Source: Roseicyclus mahoneyensis
GTDB taxonomy: Bacteria > Pseudomonadota > Alphaproteobacteria > Rhodobacterales > Rhodobacteraceae
NCBI RefSeq assembly: GCF_003148775.1
Contig: NZ_QGGW01000014.1
Location: 1 to 63,755, forward strand
DNA length: 63,755 bases
Reading direction: 5' to 3'
In this document: positions 8,644-17,421 of the stretch, piece by piece
How positions within the stretch are numbered: position 1 is the first letter of the stretch
How the letters are laid out: the number at the start of each line of letters is the position of its first letter
The notes under the pieces: generated by a model
Databases searched by the model: none
The model's input: the letters and a program-made list of their open reading frames with translations, nothing else
What the model was told of the DNA's origin: nothing
Position numbers and translations under genes: made by a program

Positions 8644-8659
8644 TTTACGTCAACGTCAT
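8644..8659. promoter_or_regulatory. Near-palindromic ACGT-type operator upstream of a MerR gene
   Basis: TTTACGTCAACGTCAT reads ATGACGTTGACGTAAA on the other strand, so two ACGT half-sites face each other. A further GTGACGTGACGTC lies about 10 bases upstream. Similar ACGT-rich dyads are, as I recall, the sites of MerR regulators of acyl-CoA catabolism (LiuR type). It lies about 80 bases before the MerR start and could control that gene and the acyl-CoA dehydrogenase behind it. Confidence 0.5.
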
Positions 8660-8735
8660 GCTGTCTTGTAATGATGAGGTCGACTCGCACATCAGGACGG
8701 CCAGACACCGCATGTTCGACAGGACCGATCCGATC

Positions 8736-9137
8736 ATGACCGCCGACACGATGACCATCCGCCAGATGTGCGACGCCTTCGAGGTGACGCCACGGACCCT
8801 GCGCTTCTATGAGCAGAAGGAACTGCTGTTCCCGATCCGCGACGGGCAGAAACGCCTGTTCACCCGCCGCGACCGCGCGCGCCTCAAGCTGATCCTGCGC
8901 GGCAAGCGCTTCGGCTTCAGCCTCGAGGAAATCCGCCAGCTGCTCGACCTCTATTATGTCGGCGACCAGCAGGCGACACAGCTGTCGCGCACCATCGACA
9001 TCGCGCGCGACAGACTGACCGACATGGAACGCCAGCGCGCCGAACTGGACGTGGCGATCCACGACCTGCGCAGCCAGATGAGCCTTGTGCAAGACATGCT
9101 GGCCAGCCGCGGCAGCGCTCAGGATGCCGCCGAATAA
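8736..9137 (+). CDS. MerR-family transcriptional regulator of acyl-CoA metabolism
   Basis: A protein of about 133 residues with the MerR winged HTH ([28 protein letters not shown]...), the [25 protein letters not shown] segment, and a C-terminal dimerisation coiled coil ([20 protein letters not shown]). I chose the ATG at 8736, giving [11 protein letters not shown]; ATGs at 8712 and 8658 would add a poorly conserved tail, so the start is uncertain. It directly precedes the acyl-CoA dehydrogenase and the beta-oxidation genes, which are its probable targets. ACGT dyads lie upstream. Confidence 0.88.
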   Translation: MTADTMTIRQMCDAFEVTPRTLRFYEQKELLFPIRDGQKRLFTRRDRARLKLILRGKRFGFSLEEIRQLLDLYYVGDQQATQLSRTIDIARDRLTDMERQRAELDVAIHDLRSQMSLVQDMLASRGSAQDAAE

Positions 9138-9168
9138 CAGACCAGACCGACCGGGAGGAGACCAGAGG

Positions 9169-10944
9169 ATGCCCAGCTACACCGCCCCCACCAAGGACAT
9201 GCAGTTCATCTTGCACGATGTTCTCAAGGTCTCGGACGCTCCCACGCCCGGCTACGCCGATCTCGACCGCGATTTCACCGCCGCCATCCTCGAGGAAGCG
9301 GGCAAGATCGCCTCCGAGGTGCTGGCGCCGCTGAACCCCGTTGGCGACACCGAAGGCTGCCGGCTGGAAAACGGCGTGGTCTATACCCCCACCGGCTTCA
9401 AGGCGGCCTTCGCACAGATGCAGGCGGGCGGCTGGCCCGGCATCGACATGCCCGAGGACTTCGGCGGCCAGGGCATGCCCTATGTTCTGGGCACAGCCGT
9501 GGGTGAATTCTTTTCAGCCGCCAACCAGGCCTTCACCATGTATCAGGGCCTGACCCATGGCGCGGCCTCGACCATCCTTGCCCATGGCACCGAGGAGCAG
9601 AAAGCGACCTATCTGCACAAGATGGTGGCCTGCGACTGGACCGGCACCATGAACCTGACCGAGCCCCATTGCGGCACCGATCTGGGGCTGATGCGCACCA
9701 AGGCCGAGCCGCAGGCCGATGGCAGTTACAAGGTGACGGGGCAGAAGATCTTCATCTCGGCGGGCGAACATGATCTGGCCGAGAACATCATCCATCTGGT
9801 CTTGGCCAAGATCCCCGGCGGCCCCGAGGGGATCAAGGGCGTCTCGCTCTTCATCGTGCCGAAATTCCTTGTCAACGAGGACGGCAGCCTCGGTCCGCGC
9901 AACGGCGTCTCGTGCGGCAAGATCGAGGAAAAGATGGGCATTCACGGCAATGCCACCTGTGTGATGAACTACGACGGGGCGACCGGCTACCTCTTGGGCG
10001 AGGAACACAAAGGCATGCGCGCCATGTTCACCATGATGAACGAGGCCCGGATCGGCGTCGGCATGCAAGGCGTGGCGCAAGCCGAGATCGCGTTCCAGAA
10101 CGCGCTCGCCTATTCCCGCGACCGGCTGCAGGGCCGCGACATCACCGGGCCCAAGAACCCTGACGGCCCCGCCGACCCGCTGATCGTGCACCCCGACATC
10201 CGCCGCAACCTGATGGAACAAAAAAGCTTTGTCGAAGCGGCGCGCGCCTTCCTGCTCTGGGGCTCCACCTTGATCGACGCGGCCCACCGCGACGGGGACC
10301 GCGATGCCGACGGGCTCATCTCGCTGATGACGCCGGTCATCAAGGGCTTCCTGACCGACAAGGGCTTCGACATGACCGTGCAGGCCCAGCAGGTCTATGG
10401 CGGGCATGGCTACATCGAGGAATGGGGCATGTCGCAATACACCCGCGACGCCCGGATCGCCATGATCTACGAAGGCGCGAACGGGGTGCAGGCGCTCGAC
10501 CTCGTGGGCCGCAAACTGGCGCTGGACGGCGGCAAGCACGTGCTGGCCTTCTTCGACATGGTCAAGGGCTTTTGCAAGACGGCAGGCGAGACCGAGGAGA
10601 TGGGCGAATTCGTCGAACCGCTCAAGCGGGCGTCCAAGGACCTGCAGACGGCGGGCATGTATTTCATGCAAGAAGGCATGAAAGACCCCAACGCCGCGCT
10701 CTCGGGCAGCTACGATTTCATGCATCTTTTCGGCCATGTCTGCCTTGGCCTGATGTGGGCGCGGATGGCCGAAGCCTCGCTCGCCGCGCTGGCGGCGGGC
10801 ACGAAAGACCCCGAGTTCCACCAGACCAAACTGGCGACCGCACGCTTCTACATGGCCCGGCAGCTTCCGATGACGGCGACGCATCTGGCCCGCATCCAGT
10901 CCGGTGCAGAACCCGTGATGGCCCTCGACGCCGCGAACTTCTAG
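9169..10944 (+). CDS. Acyl-CoA dehydrogenase, DmdC-like long form
   Basis: A 591-residue FAD enzyme that introduces the first double bond in acyl-CoA oxidation. The start at 9169 follows GGGAGGAG. The N-terminal extension ([21 protein letters not shown]), the [15 protein letters not shown] and [11 protein letters not shown] segments, and the catalytic-base region [19 protein letters not shown] are those of the about-590-residue subgroup with an extra C-terminal domain. That subgroup includes 3-methylmercaptopropionyl-CoA dehydrogenase (DmdC) as well as fatty acyl-CoA enzymes; sequence alone does not fix the substrate. It lies upstream of thiolase and FadJ-like genes, which favours fatty-acid oxidation. 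Confidence 0.92.
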   Translation: MPSYTAPTKDMQFILHDVLKVSDAPTPGYADLDRDFTAAILEEAGKIASEVLAPLNPVGDTEGCRLENGVVYTPTGFKAAFAQMQAGGWPGIDMPEDFGGQGMPYVLGTAVGEFFSAANQAFTMYQGLTHGAASTILAHGTEEQKATYLHKMVACDWTGTMNLTEPHCGTDLGLMRTKAEPQADGSYKVTGQKIFISAGEHDLAENIIHLVLAKIPGGPEGIKGVSLFIVPKFLVNEDGSLGPRNGVSCGKIEEKMGIHGNATCVMNYDGATGYLLGEEHKGMRAMFTMMNEARIGVGMQGVAQAEIAFQNALAYSRDRLQGRDITGPKNPDGPADPLIVHPDIRRNLMEQKSFVEAARAFLLWGSTLIDAAHRDGDRDADGLISLMTPVIKGFLTDKGFDMTVQAQQVYGGHGYIEEWGMSQYTRDARIAMIYEGANGVQALDLVGRKLALDGGKHVLAFFDMVKGFCKTAGETEEMGEFVEPLKRASKDLQTAGMYFMQEGMKDPNAALSGSYDFMHLFGHVCLGLMWARMAEASLAALAAGTKDPEFHQTKLATARFYMARQLPMTATHLARIQSGAEPVMALDAANF

Positions 10945-11004
10945 ACTTGGGCAGTGGCCACGCCGCAAAAGCGTGGCCCGCCAGAACCGGAGGGGAGGAC
11001 CAAG

Positions 11005-11217
11005 ATGCCCAAGCGCCTGAGGCTTACGCGCCGCCCAAGCATCGCCATGAGCGAGGACGGCTACAGAAAACTGCGTTCACTCGGCGAGGAGGCGGGGCTG
11101 GACGACGGTGAGTTCCTGTCCTTCCTGTTCGAGAACTGGGCCAGCGTGATCAACGAGGAAAAGCTGACCGCGCGCCTGAGGCTGTTCAATTCGGAACTCG
11201 AGGACCGGAAACGGTGA
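11005..11217 (+). CDS. Small conserved hypothetical protein
   Basis: A 70-residue basic protein, MPKRLRLTRRPSIAMSEDGY and onward, ending in a charged helix (LRLFNSELEDRKR). The start at 11005 has a strong GGGGAGGA site; the longer frame from 10954 does not. The N-terminal arm resembles ribbon-helix-helix-like small proteins, but I cannot confirm a fold. It follows the acyl-CoA dehydrogenase by about 60 bases and may be in the same transcript. Confidence 0.6.
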   Translation: MPKRLRLTRRPSIAMSEDGYRKLRSLGEEAGLDDGEFLSFLFENWASVINEEKLTARLRLFNSELEDRKR

Positions 11218-11266
11218 CGGCGGCCTCCATCACCCCAGCGGGAGCGCGACGCGGATGCGAAGGGCC

Positions 11267-11477
11267 TGCATATTTGTGGAAAGATGAACCGCAAGATGCA
11301 GCACCCTGCCCCGCCGAGTGTTCCCCAACGGGTCCGCGGTCCCGAGGGGCGCTGCACGACGCGGCAGGGTGCCTTCACCTTTCACGGTCATCGGCTTGCC
11401 AGCCTGTACCGCTCGACCAGCTTGGCTCGTTAACCTTAACAAAGGGTAATGAGCCTTCATCTTTCCACAAATATGCA
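11267..11477. repeat. 211-bp element bounded by 22-bp inverted repeats
   Basis: The left arm (11267-11288) starts TGCATATTTGTGGAAAGATG and its perfect reverse complement lies at 11456-11477. Inside, GCACCCTGCC near 11300 pairs with GGCAGGGTGC near 11363, so the region could fold as a long branched hairpin. No reading frame with coding character is inside. The arms resemble a diverged form of the CAAATAT...CGGAG core of the intergenic repeat at 4367 and 35675. It fills the gap between the small gene and the GST gene. No target-site duplication was seen. Confidence 0.7.
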
Positions 11478-11518
11478 CGGCGGAGCGGCTCGACCGGGAC
11501 TGTCGCGGGAGTGATGCG

Positions 11519-12151
11519 ATGACCAACACACTTTATTGCTTCGGCGAATCCGGTAACGCCTACAAGGCGGCTCTCGCGCTGACCCTTGCCGGTGTCGACT
11601 GGACGCCGCGTCATGTGGATTTCTTCAACGGTGAGGCGCGCGGGCCCGAGTTCCGGGCGATCAACCCGATGGGCGAGGTGCCCGTGCTGGATGCCGACGG
11701 TCTGATCCTGACGCAATCGGGCGTGATCCAGGATTGGGTGATGGACGAGACGGGACAGCTGTGCGGCGACGGGTCCAGGACCACCCGCCGCGAAATCCTG
11801 CGTTGGACAATTTTTGACAATCAGAAGGTCTCGGGCGTTGCCGAGCCGCTGCGTTTCGTGATGAATTTCCTGCCCGAGGACAAGCGCCCGCAAGAGGTGA
11901 TCGGCTTTCTCTCGGGCCGCCTCAAGGTTGCGCTGCAGGTGCTGGAGGGCGAGCTCGCGACACGCGACTGGTTGGCAGGCGACAGCTTGAGCTGCGCCGA
12001 CATCTCCTGCGCAGGGTATCTCTACTACCCCGAGCCCTTCACCTTCGACCGCGGCGACTACCCCGCGATCTCGGCCTGGCTCGACCGCATCGCTGCCAAG
12101 CCTGGCTGGATGCACCCCTATGATCTGATGACGCGGGCCTTTCCCGCCTGA
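11519..12151 (+). CDS. Glutathione S-transferase family protein
   Basis: A 210-residue protein with an N-terminal thioredoxin-like GST domain (LYCFGESGNAYKAALALTLA; INPMGEVPVLDADG with the cis-Pro; LTQSGVIQDWV with the glutathione-binding Gln-Ser) and an all-helical C-terminal domain with SCADISCAGYLYYPE. The active-site region has Ser in place of Tyr, as in beta/theta-like bacterial classes. It sits between acyl-CoA dehydrogenase and thiolase in the same orientation, so a role in removing reactive acyl compounds is possible. The substrate is not known. Confidence 0.9.
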   Translation: MTNTLYCFGESGNAYKAALALTLAGVDWTPRHVDFFNGEARGPEFRAINPMGEVPVLDADGLILTQSGVIQDWVMDETGQLCGDGSRTTRREILRWTIFDNQKVSGVAEPLRFVMNFLPEDKRPQEVIGFLSGRLKVALQVLEGELATRDWLAGDSLSCADISCAGYLYYPEPFTFDRGDYPAISAWLDRIAAKPGWMHPYDLMTRAFPA

Positions 12152-12164
12152 CCGGAGATGACCG

Positions 12165-13376
12165 ATGACCGAAGCCTACATCTACGACGCGATCCGCACC
12201 CCGCGCGGCAAGGGCCGCAAGGACGGCGCGCTGCACGAGGTGACGGCGGCGCGGCTGTCGGCGGTGACGCTCAACGCGCTCAAGGACCGCAACAACCTCG
12301 GCGGTCATGCGGTCGAGGATGTGATCTGGGGCAATGTCACGCAAGTGATGGAACAGGGCGGTTGCCTAGCGCGCACCGCCGTGCTGGCCTCCGAGCTTGA
12401 CCAGCGCATTCCCGGCCTTGCGATCAACCGTTTCTGCGCCAGCGGCATGGAGGCGGTGAACCTCGCCGCCAACCAGGTCAGGGGCGGCGCAGGCGCGGCC
12501 TATATCGCGGGTGGGGTCGAGATGATGGGCCGTGTCGCCATGGGCAGCGACGGGGCGGCCATCGCCGTCGATCCCTCCATCGCGATGGAGACCTATTTCG
12601 TGCCGCAGGGCATTTCGGCCGACATCATTGCCACCGAATTCGGCTTCTCGCGCGATGATGCCGATGCGCTGGCCGTCGAGAGCCAGAAACGCGCCGCCCT
12701 CGCGTGGGAGGAGGGGCGGTTCGCCAAATCGGTCATCCCGGTCCGGGACATCAATGGCCTCACCATCCTCGACCGCGATGAATACATGCGCCCGGGCACC
12801 GACATGCAGAGCCTTGGCGCCCTCAAGCCCGCCTTCAAGGAGATGGGCGAGATGATGCCCGGCTTCGACCAGATCGCGCTGATGAAATACCCCCATCTGG
12901 AACGGATCGAGCATATCCATCACGCCGGGAATTCTTCGGGCATCGTGGACGGTGCGGCGGCGCTGTTGATCGGCAATGCGGAGTTCGGGCAACGCCATGG
13001 CCTGACGCCGCGGGCACGCATCCGCGCCACGGCCAAGATCGGCACCGACCCGACCATCATGCTGACCGGCCCGGTGCCCGCGACCGAAAAGATCCTGCGC
13101 GAAAGCGGCATGGCGATTGCCGACATCGACCTGTTCGAGGTGAACGAGGCGTTTTCGTCCGTGGTGCTGCGTTTCATGCAGGCCTTCGACGTCGATCACG
13201 ACCGGGTCAACGTGAACGGTGGCGCCATCGCGATGGGCCATCCCTTGGGGGCAACAGGGGCGATGATCATCGGCACATTGCTCGACGAGTTGGAGCGCAC
13301 TGGAAAAGGCACCGGCCTTGCGACACTGTGTGTGGCAAGCGGCATGGGGGCCGCAACCATCATCGAGAGGCTCTGA
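12165..13376 (+). CDS. fadA: Acetyl-CoA C-acyltransferase (thiolase)
   Basis: A 403-residue thiolase that cleaves 3-ketoacyl-CoA in the last step of beta-oxidation. The nucleophilic Cys lies in NRFCASGMEAVNLA, the catalytic His in NGGAIAMGHPLGATGA, and the second Cys in TLCVASGMGAA. NEAFSSVVLRFM is the conserved NEAFA-type loop. Length is normal. It follows the GST gene by 13 bases and its TGA overlaps the next ATG by one base (TGATG at 13374-13378). With the FadJ-like protein downstream it makes a fadA/fadB-type pair. Confidence 0.95.
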   Translation: MTEAYIYDAIRTPRGKGRKDGALHEVTAARLSAVTLNALKDRNNLGGHAVEDVIWGNVTQVMEQGGCLARTAVLASELDQRIPGLAINRFCASGMEAVNLAANQVRGGAGAAYIAGGVEMMGRVAMGSDGAAIAVDPSIAMETYFVPQGISADIIATEFGFSRDDADALAVESQKRAALAWEEGRFAKSVIPVRDINGLTILDRDEYMRPGTDMQSLGALKPAFKEMGEMMPGFDQIALMKYPHLERIEHIHHAGNSSGIVDGAAALLIGNAEFGQRHGLTPRARIRATAKIGTDPTIMLTGPVPATEKILRESGMAIADIDLFEVNEAFSSVVLRFMQAFDVDHDRVNVNGGAIAMGHPLGATGAMIIGTLLDELERTGKGTGLATLCVASGMGAATIIERL

Positions 13377-13858
13377 TGTCCGAGGCCAAGCGCATCTACC
13401 AAGCCAACCTTGATGCCGTTTCGGCCGCGGTCGTCGCAGGCGACTTCACCAAGATCCGCCAGCACATCGCCATCCCCAACATGATGTCCACGACCGACAG
13501 CGAGATCGTGATGGCCAGCGTCGAGGAATTCGACATTGTGATGATGGATTTCCGGTCCGAACTGCTGGCGCGCGGCATGGTCGACTACCGCCGCACCTGT
13601 CTCGAGGCGCATTTCGTGGCCGGCCAATCCGACATGGTGGCCGGTCGTCACCGGACAGAAGTGATCTTGCGCAATGGCGCCACCCTGCCCCCCTACGAGA
13701 ACCATTCCGTGATCATGCGGATCGACGACCGCTGGATGGGCATCTGGCTGCAGGCGATCATGGACAATACCGAACTGCAACTGCTCAGCCCGGACATCGC
13801 CGCAGCGCAGGCCGAGGCGCGGCGCATGCTGGACCGGACGGGCCACCGCACCGCCTGA
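13376..13858 (+). CDS. Hypothetical protein between thiolase and FadJ genes
   Basis: A 160-residue soluble protein starting MSEAKRIYQANLDAVSAAVV. The start at 13376 overlaps the thiolase stop by one base, so translation is coupled. The helix-rich start followed by strands (FRSELLARGMVDYRRTCLEA, RMDDRWMGIWLQAI-type region) suggests an NTF2/SnoaL-like fold, but no active-site motif is visible. It is likely expressed with the beta-oxidation genes. I do not assign a function. Confidence 0.8.
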   Translation: MSEAKRIYQANLDAVSAAVVAGDFTKIRQHIAIPNMMSTTDSEIVMASVEEFDIVMMDFRSELLARGMVDYRRTCLEAHFVAGQSDMVAGRHRTEVILRNGATLPPYENHSVIMRIDDRWMGIWLQAIMDNTELQLLSPDIAAAQAEARRMLDRTGHRTA

Positions 13859-13891
13859 TCCCCAAAGACCCCACGGGAGGAACCCGAGACT

Positions 13892-16096
13892 ATGACCGAT
13901 TTCACCATGGACACGGACGCCGACGGCGTCGCCGTCATCACCTGGGACGTTCCGGGCAAGTCGATGAACGTGCTCCGCCGCGAGGCCGTGGACGTGCTCG
14001 AGGCCTTGATCGACAACGCGCTGGCTGATCCGGCAGTCAAGGGCATCGTCATCACCAGCGGCAAGGACAGCTTTGCGGGCGGCATGGATCTGAACGTGCT
14101 GGCGCGCATCCGCGACGAGGCGGGCGAAGACCCCGCGCCCGCGCTGTTCGAGTTCACGATGAATGCGCACCGTTTCATGCGCAAGATCGAGCGCGCGGGG
14201 ATGGACCCCAAGACCAACAAGGGCGGAAAGCCGGTGGCCTGCGCCATTCCCGGCACCTGCGCGGGCATCGGCACCGAAATCGCCCTTTGCACCCATCGCC
14301 GCTTCATGGCCGACAATCCCAAGGCGCGCATCGGTCTGCCAGAGATCCTTGTCGGCCTGTTTCCCGGCGCGGGCGGCACCACGCGCTATTCCCGCATGGT
14401 CGGCGCGATGCAGGCCGCCCCCGTGCTGCTCGAAGGCAAGATGCTGGACCCCAAGGGCGCGAAATCGGCGCAGTTGATCGACGAGGTGGTGCCCCACGGG
14501 CAGCTGCTGGCGCGCGCGAAGGAGTGGGTTTTGGGTGCAAGCGACGCCGATATCGTAAAGCCGTGGGACCAGAAGGGCTGGAAGATGCCGGGCGGTGCGC
14601 CCTATCACCCGGCGGGCTTCATGACCTTCGTGGGCGCCAGCGCGATGATCAACGGCAAGACCAAGGGCGTCTATCCGGCGGCCAAGGCGCTTTTGTCGGC
14701 GGTCTACGAGGGGGCGCTGGTGGATTTCGACACCGCGCTCAGGATCGAGGCGCGCTGGTTCGTTTCGGTGCTGCTGAACCCGTCCTCTTCGGCGATGATC
14801 CGGTCGTTGTTCCTGAACAAGGAAGCGCTTGAGAAAGGCGCGAACCGGCCCGCCGTGGCGGATCAGACGGTGCGAAAACTGGGCATCCTGGGCGCGGGCA
14901 TGATGGGCGCCGGTATCGGTTACGTGGCGGCCAATGCGGGCATCGAGGTGGTGCTGATCGACGCGGCGCAGGACGCGGCCGACCGGGGGAAAGCCCATGC
15001 CGAGGGCATCCTCGACAAGGGGATCAAGCGCGGCCGCGTCACGGCCGAGAAGAAGGCCGAGGTGCTGGGCCGGATCACCGCGACGACCGATTACGACGCG
15101 CTCAAGGGCTGCGATCTGATCGTGGAGGCCGTGTTCGAGGATGTCGGCGTCAAGGCCGAGGTGACCAAGAAGGTGCTGGCCGTCGTCGGCCCCGACTGCA
15201 TCTTTGCCACCAACACCTCGACCCTGCCGATCACGGAACTGGCCAAGGCCAGCGACAAGCCGGACCAGTTCATCGGCATCCATTTCTTCAGCCCCGTCGA
15301 CAAGATGGCGCTGGTGGAGATCATCAAGGGCGCGAAAACCGGCGATGTGGCGGTGGCCAAGGCGCTCGATTTCGTGCGCCAGATCCGCAAGACCCCCATC
15401 GTGGTCAACGACGCGCGGTTTTTCTACGCCAACCGCTGCATCATCCCCTATATCAACGAGGGCATCCGCATGGTGGCCGAAGGGGTCGCGCCTGCGCTGA
15501 TCGAAAATGCCGCGAAACTGGTGGGCATGCCGCTTGGGCCCCTGCAACTGACCGACGAGACCTCGCTTGATCTGGGCGCCAAGATCGCCAAGGCCACCAA
15601 GGCCGCGATGGGCGCCGCCTATGACGACACGGTCGACCCGGTGATCTTCGGTATGGTGGAGGCGGGGCGGCTGGGCCGCAAGGCGAACGCCGGGTTCTAT
15701 GCCTATGACGAGAAAGGCCAAAGGCTGGGCCTGTGGGACGGGCTCGCGGCGCACTACCCGGTGGCGGGCGAGCAGCCCGACCTGACCGCGGTGCAGCATC
15801 GGTTGCTGTTCGCGCAGGTGCTGGAGGCCGTGCGCGCGCTCGAGGATGGCGTTCTGACCGACATCCGCGAAGGCGATGTGGGGGCCATTCTGGGCTGGGG
15901 CTTTGCGCCGTGGTCGGGCGGGCCGTTCTCGTGGCTCGACATCCTTGGCACGCCTTATGCCGCCGAACGCTGTGACCAGTTGCAGGCCGCCTATGGCGAC
16001 CGCTTCGCCTGCCCCGCGCTGCTGCGCGAGATGGCGGACAAGGGCCAGAGCTTTTACGGGCGGTTCGGGACGGGTGTGGATAGCAAGGCGGCCTGA
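13892..16096 (+). CDS. fadJ: Bifunctional enoyl-CoA hydratase / 3-hydroxyacyl-CoA dehydrogenase
   Basis: A 734-residue beta-oxidation multifunctional protein. The N-terminal third is a crotonase domain (SGKDSFAGGMDLNVLA oxyanion loop; GLPEILVGLFPGAGGTTRYSR with the catalytic Glu). The middle is an NAD-binding domain with GILGAGMMGAGIGYVAANAG. This is followed by the dehydrogenase C-terminal domains (TSTLPITELA; IGIHFFSPVDKM with the catalytic His; NRCIIPYINEG). It converts enoyl-CoA to 3-ketoacyl-CoA, the substrate of the thiolase upstream. A GGGAGGA site precedes the start. It is convergent with the enolase-superfamily gene. Confidence 0.95.
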   Translation: MTDFTMDTDADGVAVITWDVPGKSMNVLRREAVDVLEALIDNALADPAVKGIVITSGKDSFAGGMDLNVLARIRDEAGEDPAPALFEFTMNAHRFMRKIERAGMDPKTNKGGKPVACAIPGTCAGIGTEIALCTHRRFMADNPKARIGLPEILVGLFPGAGGTTRYSRMVGAMQAAPVLLEGKMLDPKGAKSAQLIDEVVPHGQLLARAKEWVLGASDADIVKPWDQKGWKMPGGAPYHPAGFMTFVGASAMINGKTKGVYPAAKALLSAVYEGALVDFDTALRIEARWFVSVLLNPSSSAMIRSLFLNKEALEKGANRPAVADQTVRKLGILGAGMMGAGIGYVAANAGIEVVLIDAAQDAADRGKAHAEGILDKGIKRGRVTAEKKAEVLGRITATTDYDALKGCDLIVEAVFEDVGVKAEVTKKVLAVVGPDCIFATNTSTLPITELAKASDKPDQFIGIHFFSPVDKMALVEIIKGAKTGDVAVAKALDFVRQIRKTPIVVNDARFFYANRCIIPYINEGIRMVAEGVAPALIENAAKLVGMPLGPLQLTDETSLDLGAKIAKATKAAMGAAYDDTVDPVIFGMVEAGRLGRKANAGFYAYDEKGQRLGLWDGLAAHYPVAGEQPDLTAVQHRLLFAQVLEAVRALEDGVLTDIREGDVGAILGWGFAPWSGGPFSWLDILGTPYAAERCDQLQAAYGDRFACPALLREMADKGQSFYGRFGTGVDSKAA

Positions 16097-16105
16097 GCCG
16101 GAAAG

Positions 16106-16156
16106 GTCGGAAAACGCGCGTTTTCCGACTCGAAGAACCCAGCGCCTTTTCGGCGC
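16106..16156. terminator. Palindromic terminator region between convergent genes
   Basis: A perfect 24-bp palindrome (16106-16129; each half reads GTCGGAAAACGC) is followed by GCGCC-TTTTC-GGCGC (16142-16156) and a TTTCGAAA palindrome. It lies between the convergent fadJ-like gene and the gene ending at 16176. The A/T-rich arm halves act as T-runs in both directions, so a two-way terminator is the natural reading. Confidence 0.6.
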
Positions 16157-16175
16157 CCTTTCGAAAGAGGGACGG

Positions 16176-17264
16176 CTAAATCACCCGGCAGGCCGCCAAG
16201 GCCTCCTCATCTGGCGACAGGCCCAAGCCCGGCGCGTCGGACGCCACCAGCATTCCGCCCGCCATCTCGGGCGGACTCCCCATCAAGAGCCGTGCGATAC
16301 GGCCCTGCGCGCGGTGCAGTTCGACCGCGCCCATGGTCATCGCGCCGCACATCCAGTGCAGGTTGACCAGATCCCAGCCCCCCGCGGGCGACACGGCGCA
16401 ACCCGCGGCCTCTGCCGCCCGCGCTGCATCTACGGCCGCGGTGATGCCGCCTGCAAAGACCGCATTGGGTTGGATCACCGCCACGCCCGCACCTGCAAGC
16501 AGGTCGAACCGCTCGGCGCTCTGTTCCATCTGGCCTGCGCCCAAGGGCACGATCCGCTCGGCCGCCAAAGCCGCCAGCGCATGGCGGTCATTGCCGCGCA
16601 CCGGTTCCTCCAGAAAGGCGAGGTTCAGATCGGCCGCGCCGCGCGCAAAGGCCATCGCGCTGTCCAAATCCCATCCGCAATTAGCATCCGCGATCAGCGC
16701 GGCACCATCCCCGATGGCTGCCCGCACGGCGGCGACACGCGCCACATCCTCGGCCACGCTGCGGCCCTTGGCGGCGACCAGCACCTTGACCCCGTGGGCC
16801 CCGCCCGCGATTTCGTCCGCGCAGGCCGCGACCAGCGCATCGAGGTCCAGCGCGGGAAAGCCGCAGGTCACATCGACCGGCGCCGAGGGCCGCGCAGCGC
16901 CCAGAAGGGCAGCCACGCTTTTGCCCGCCCGCTTGCCTGCAAGGTCCCAGAGCGCGACATCCAGCGCCGACAGCGCCGAGACGACGACGCCGGTCATGGC
17001 GCGCGGGTTCAGCTTGCGGGAAAGATCGGGCATAGGGCCGGGCCCCGACAGCGCATCCGCCACCGCGCCATTGAGCAGATGCGCCACCTCGGCCGCGCAG
17101 AAGCGCCCGGTAAAGCCGTCGCCTGTCACGCCATCGGCATCGGTGACCTGCACCCGGACAAAGGTGAAACTGTCCTCGCCCGCATAAGGCGCGGGATCGC
17201 CCGGCGCTGCCCCCGCTTTGTGCACGGCGGCTGCCACGCGCAACGGCCCGTCGATCTGGATCAT
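16176..17264 (-). CDS. Mandelate racemase / muconate-lactonizing enzyme family (enolase superfamily)
   Basis: A 362-residue enolase-superfamily enzyme. The barrel domain shows HGVKVLVAAKG, the metal ligands in LIADANCGWDL and FLEEPVRGND, and the VIQPNAVFAGGITAAVDAA region. WDLAGKRAGKSVAALLG is the conserved end of the capping domain. Such enzymes abstract the proton alpha to a carboxylate; the subgroup (dehydratase, racemase or lactonizing enzyme) cannot be told. The start at 17264 follows a run of seven G; the longer frame to 17561 has no such site. It is divergent from the acyl-CoA ligase gene. Confidence 0.85.
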   Translation of the reverse strand: MIQIDGPLRVAAAVHKAGAAPGDPAPYAGEDSFTFVRVQVTDADGVTGDGFTGRFCAAEVAHLLNGAVADALSGPGPMPDLSRKLNPRAMTGVVVSALSALDVALWDLAGKRAGKSVAALLGAARPSAPVDVTCGFPALDLDALVAACADEIAGGAHGVKVLVAAKGRSVAEDVARVAAVRAAIGDGAALIADANCGWDLDSAMAFARGAADLNLAFLEEPVRGNDRHALAALAAERIVPLGAGQMEQSAERFDLLAGAGVAVIQPNAVFAGGITAAVDAARAAEAAGCAVSPAGGWDLVNLHWMCGAMTMGAVELHRAQGRIARLLMGSPPEMAGGMLVASDAPGLGLSPDEEALAACRVI

Positions 17265-17421
17265 GCTGTCCCCCCCTGTTTGTCCCGGCGCGACCCTAAT
17301 CGCCTTTAGCGTCAACGGAAAGTCATGCCGCGCAGGCCCCGAGGCCTGCCCCCCTTTCCTTTTCTTGCGCGACAGGCGATGTGTTGGCTCAGATTCTTGC
17401 GCTGCAATCGGAGGTTCTGAC

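Noticed and set aside
13196-15799. An 867-codon open frame on the minus strand
   Set aside because: It lies antisense to the thiolase/FadJ genes, has no domain pattern, and is a product of high-GC codon bias. The same holds for the long antisense frames over deoA, maeB, pyrD, prpE, hom and recJ.
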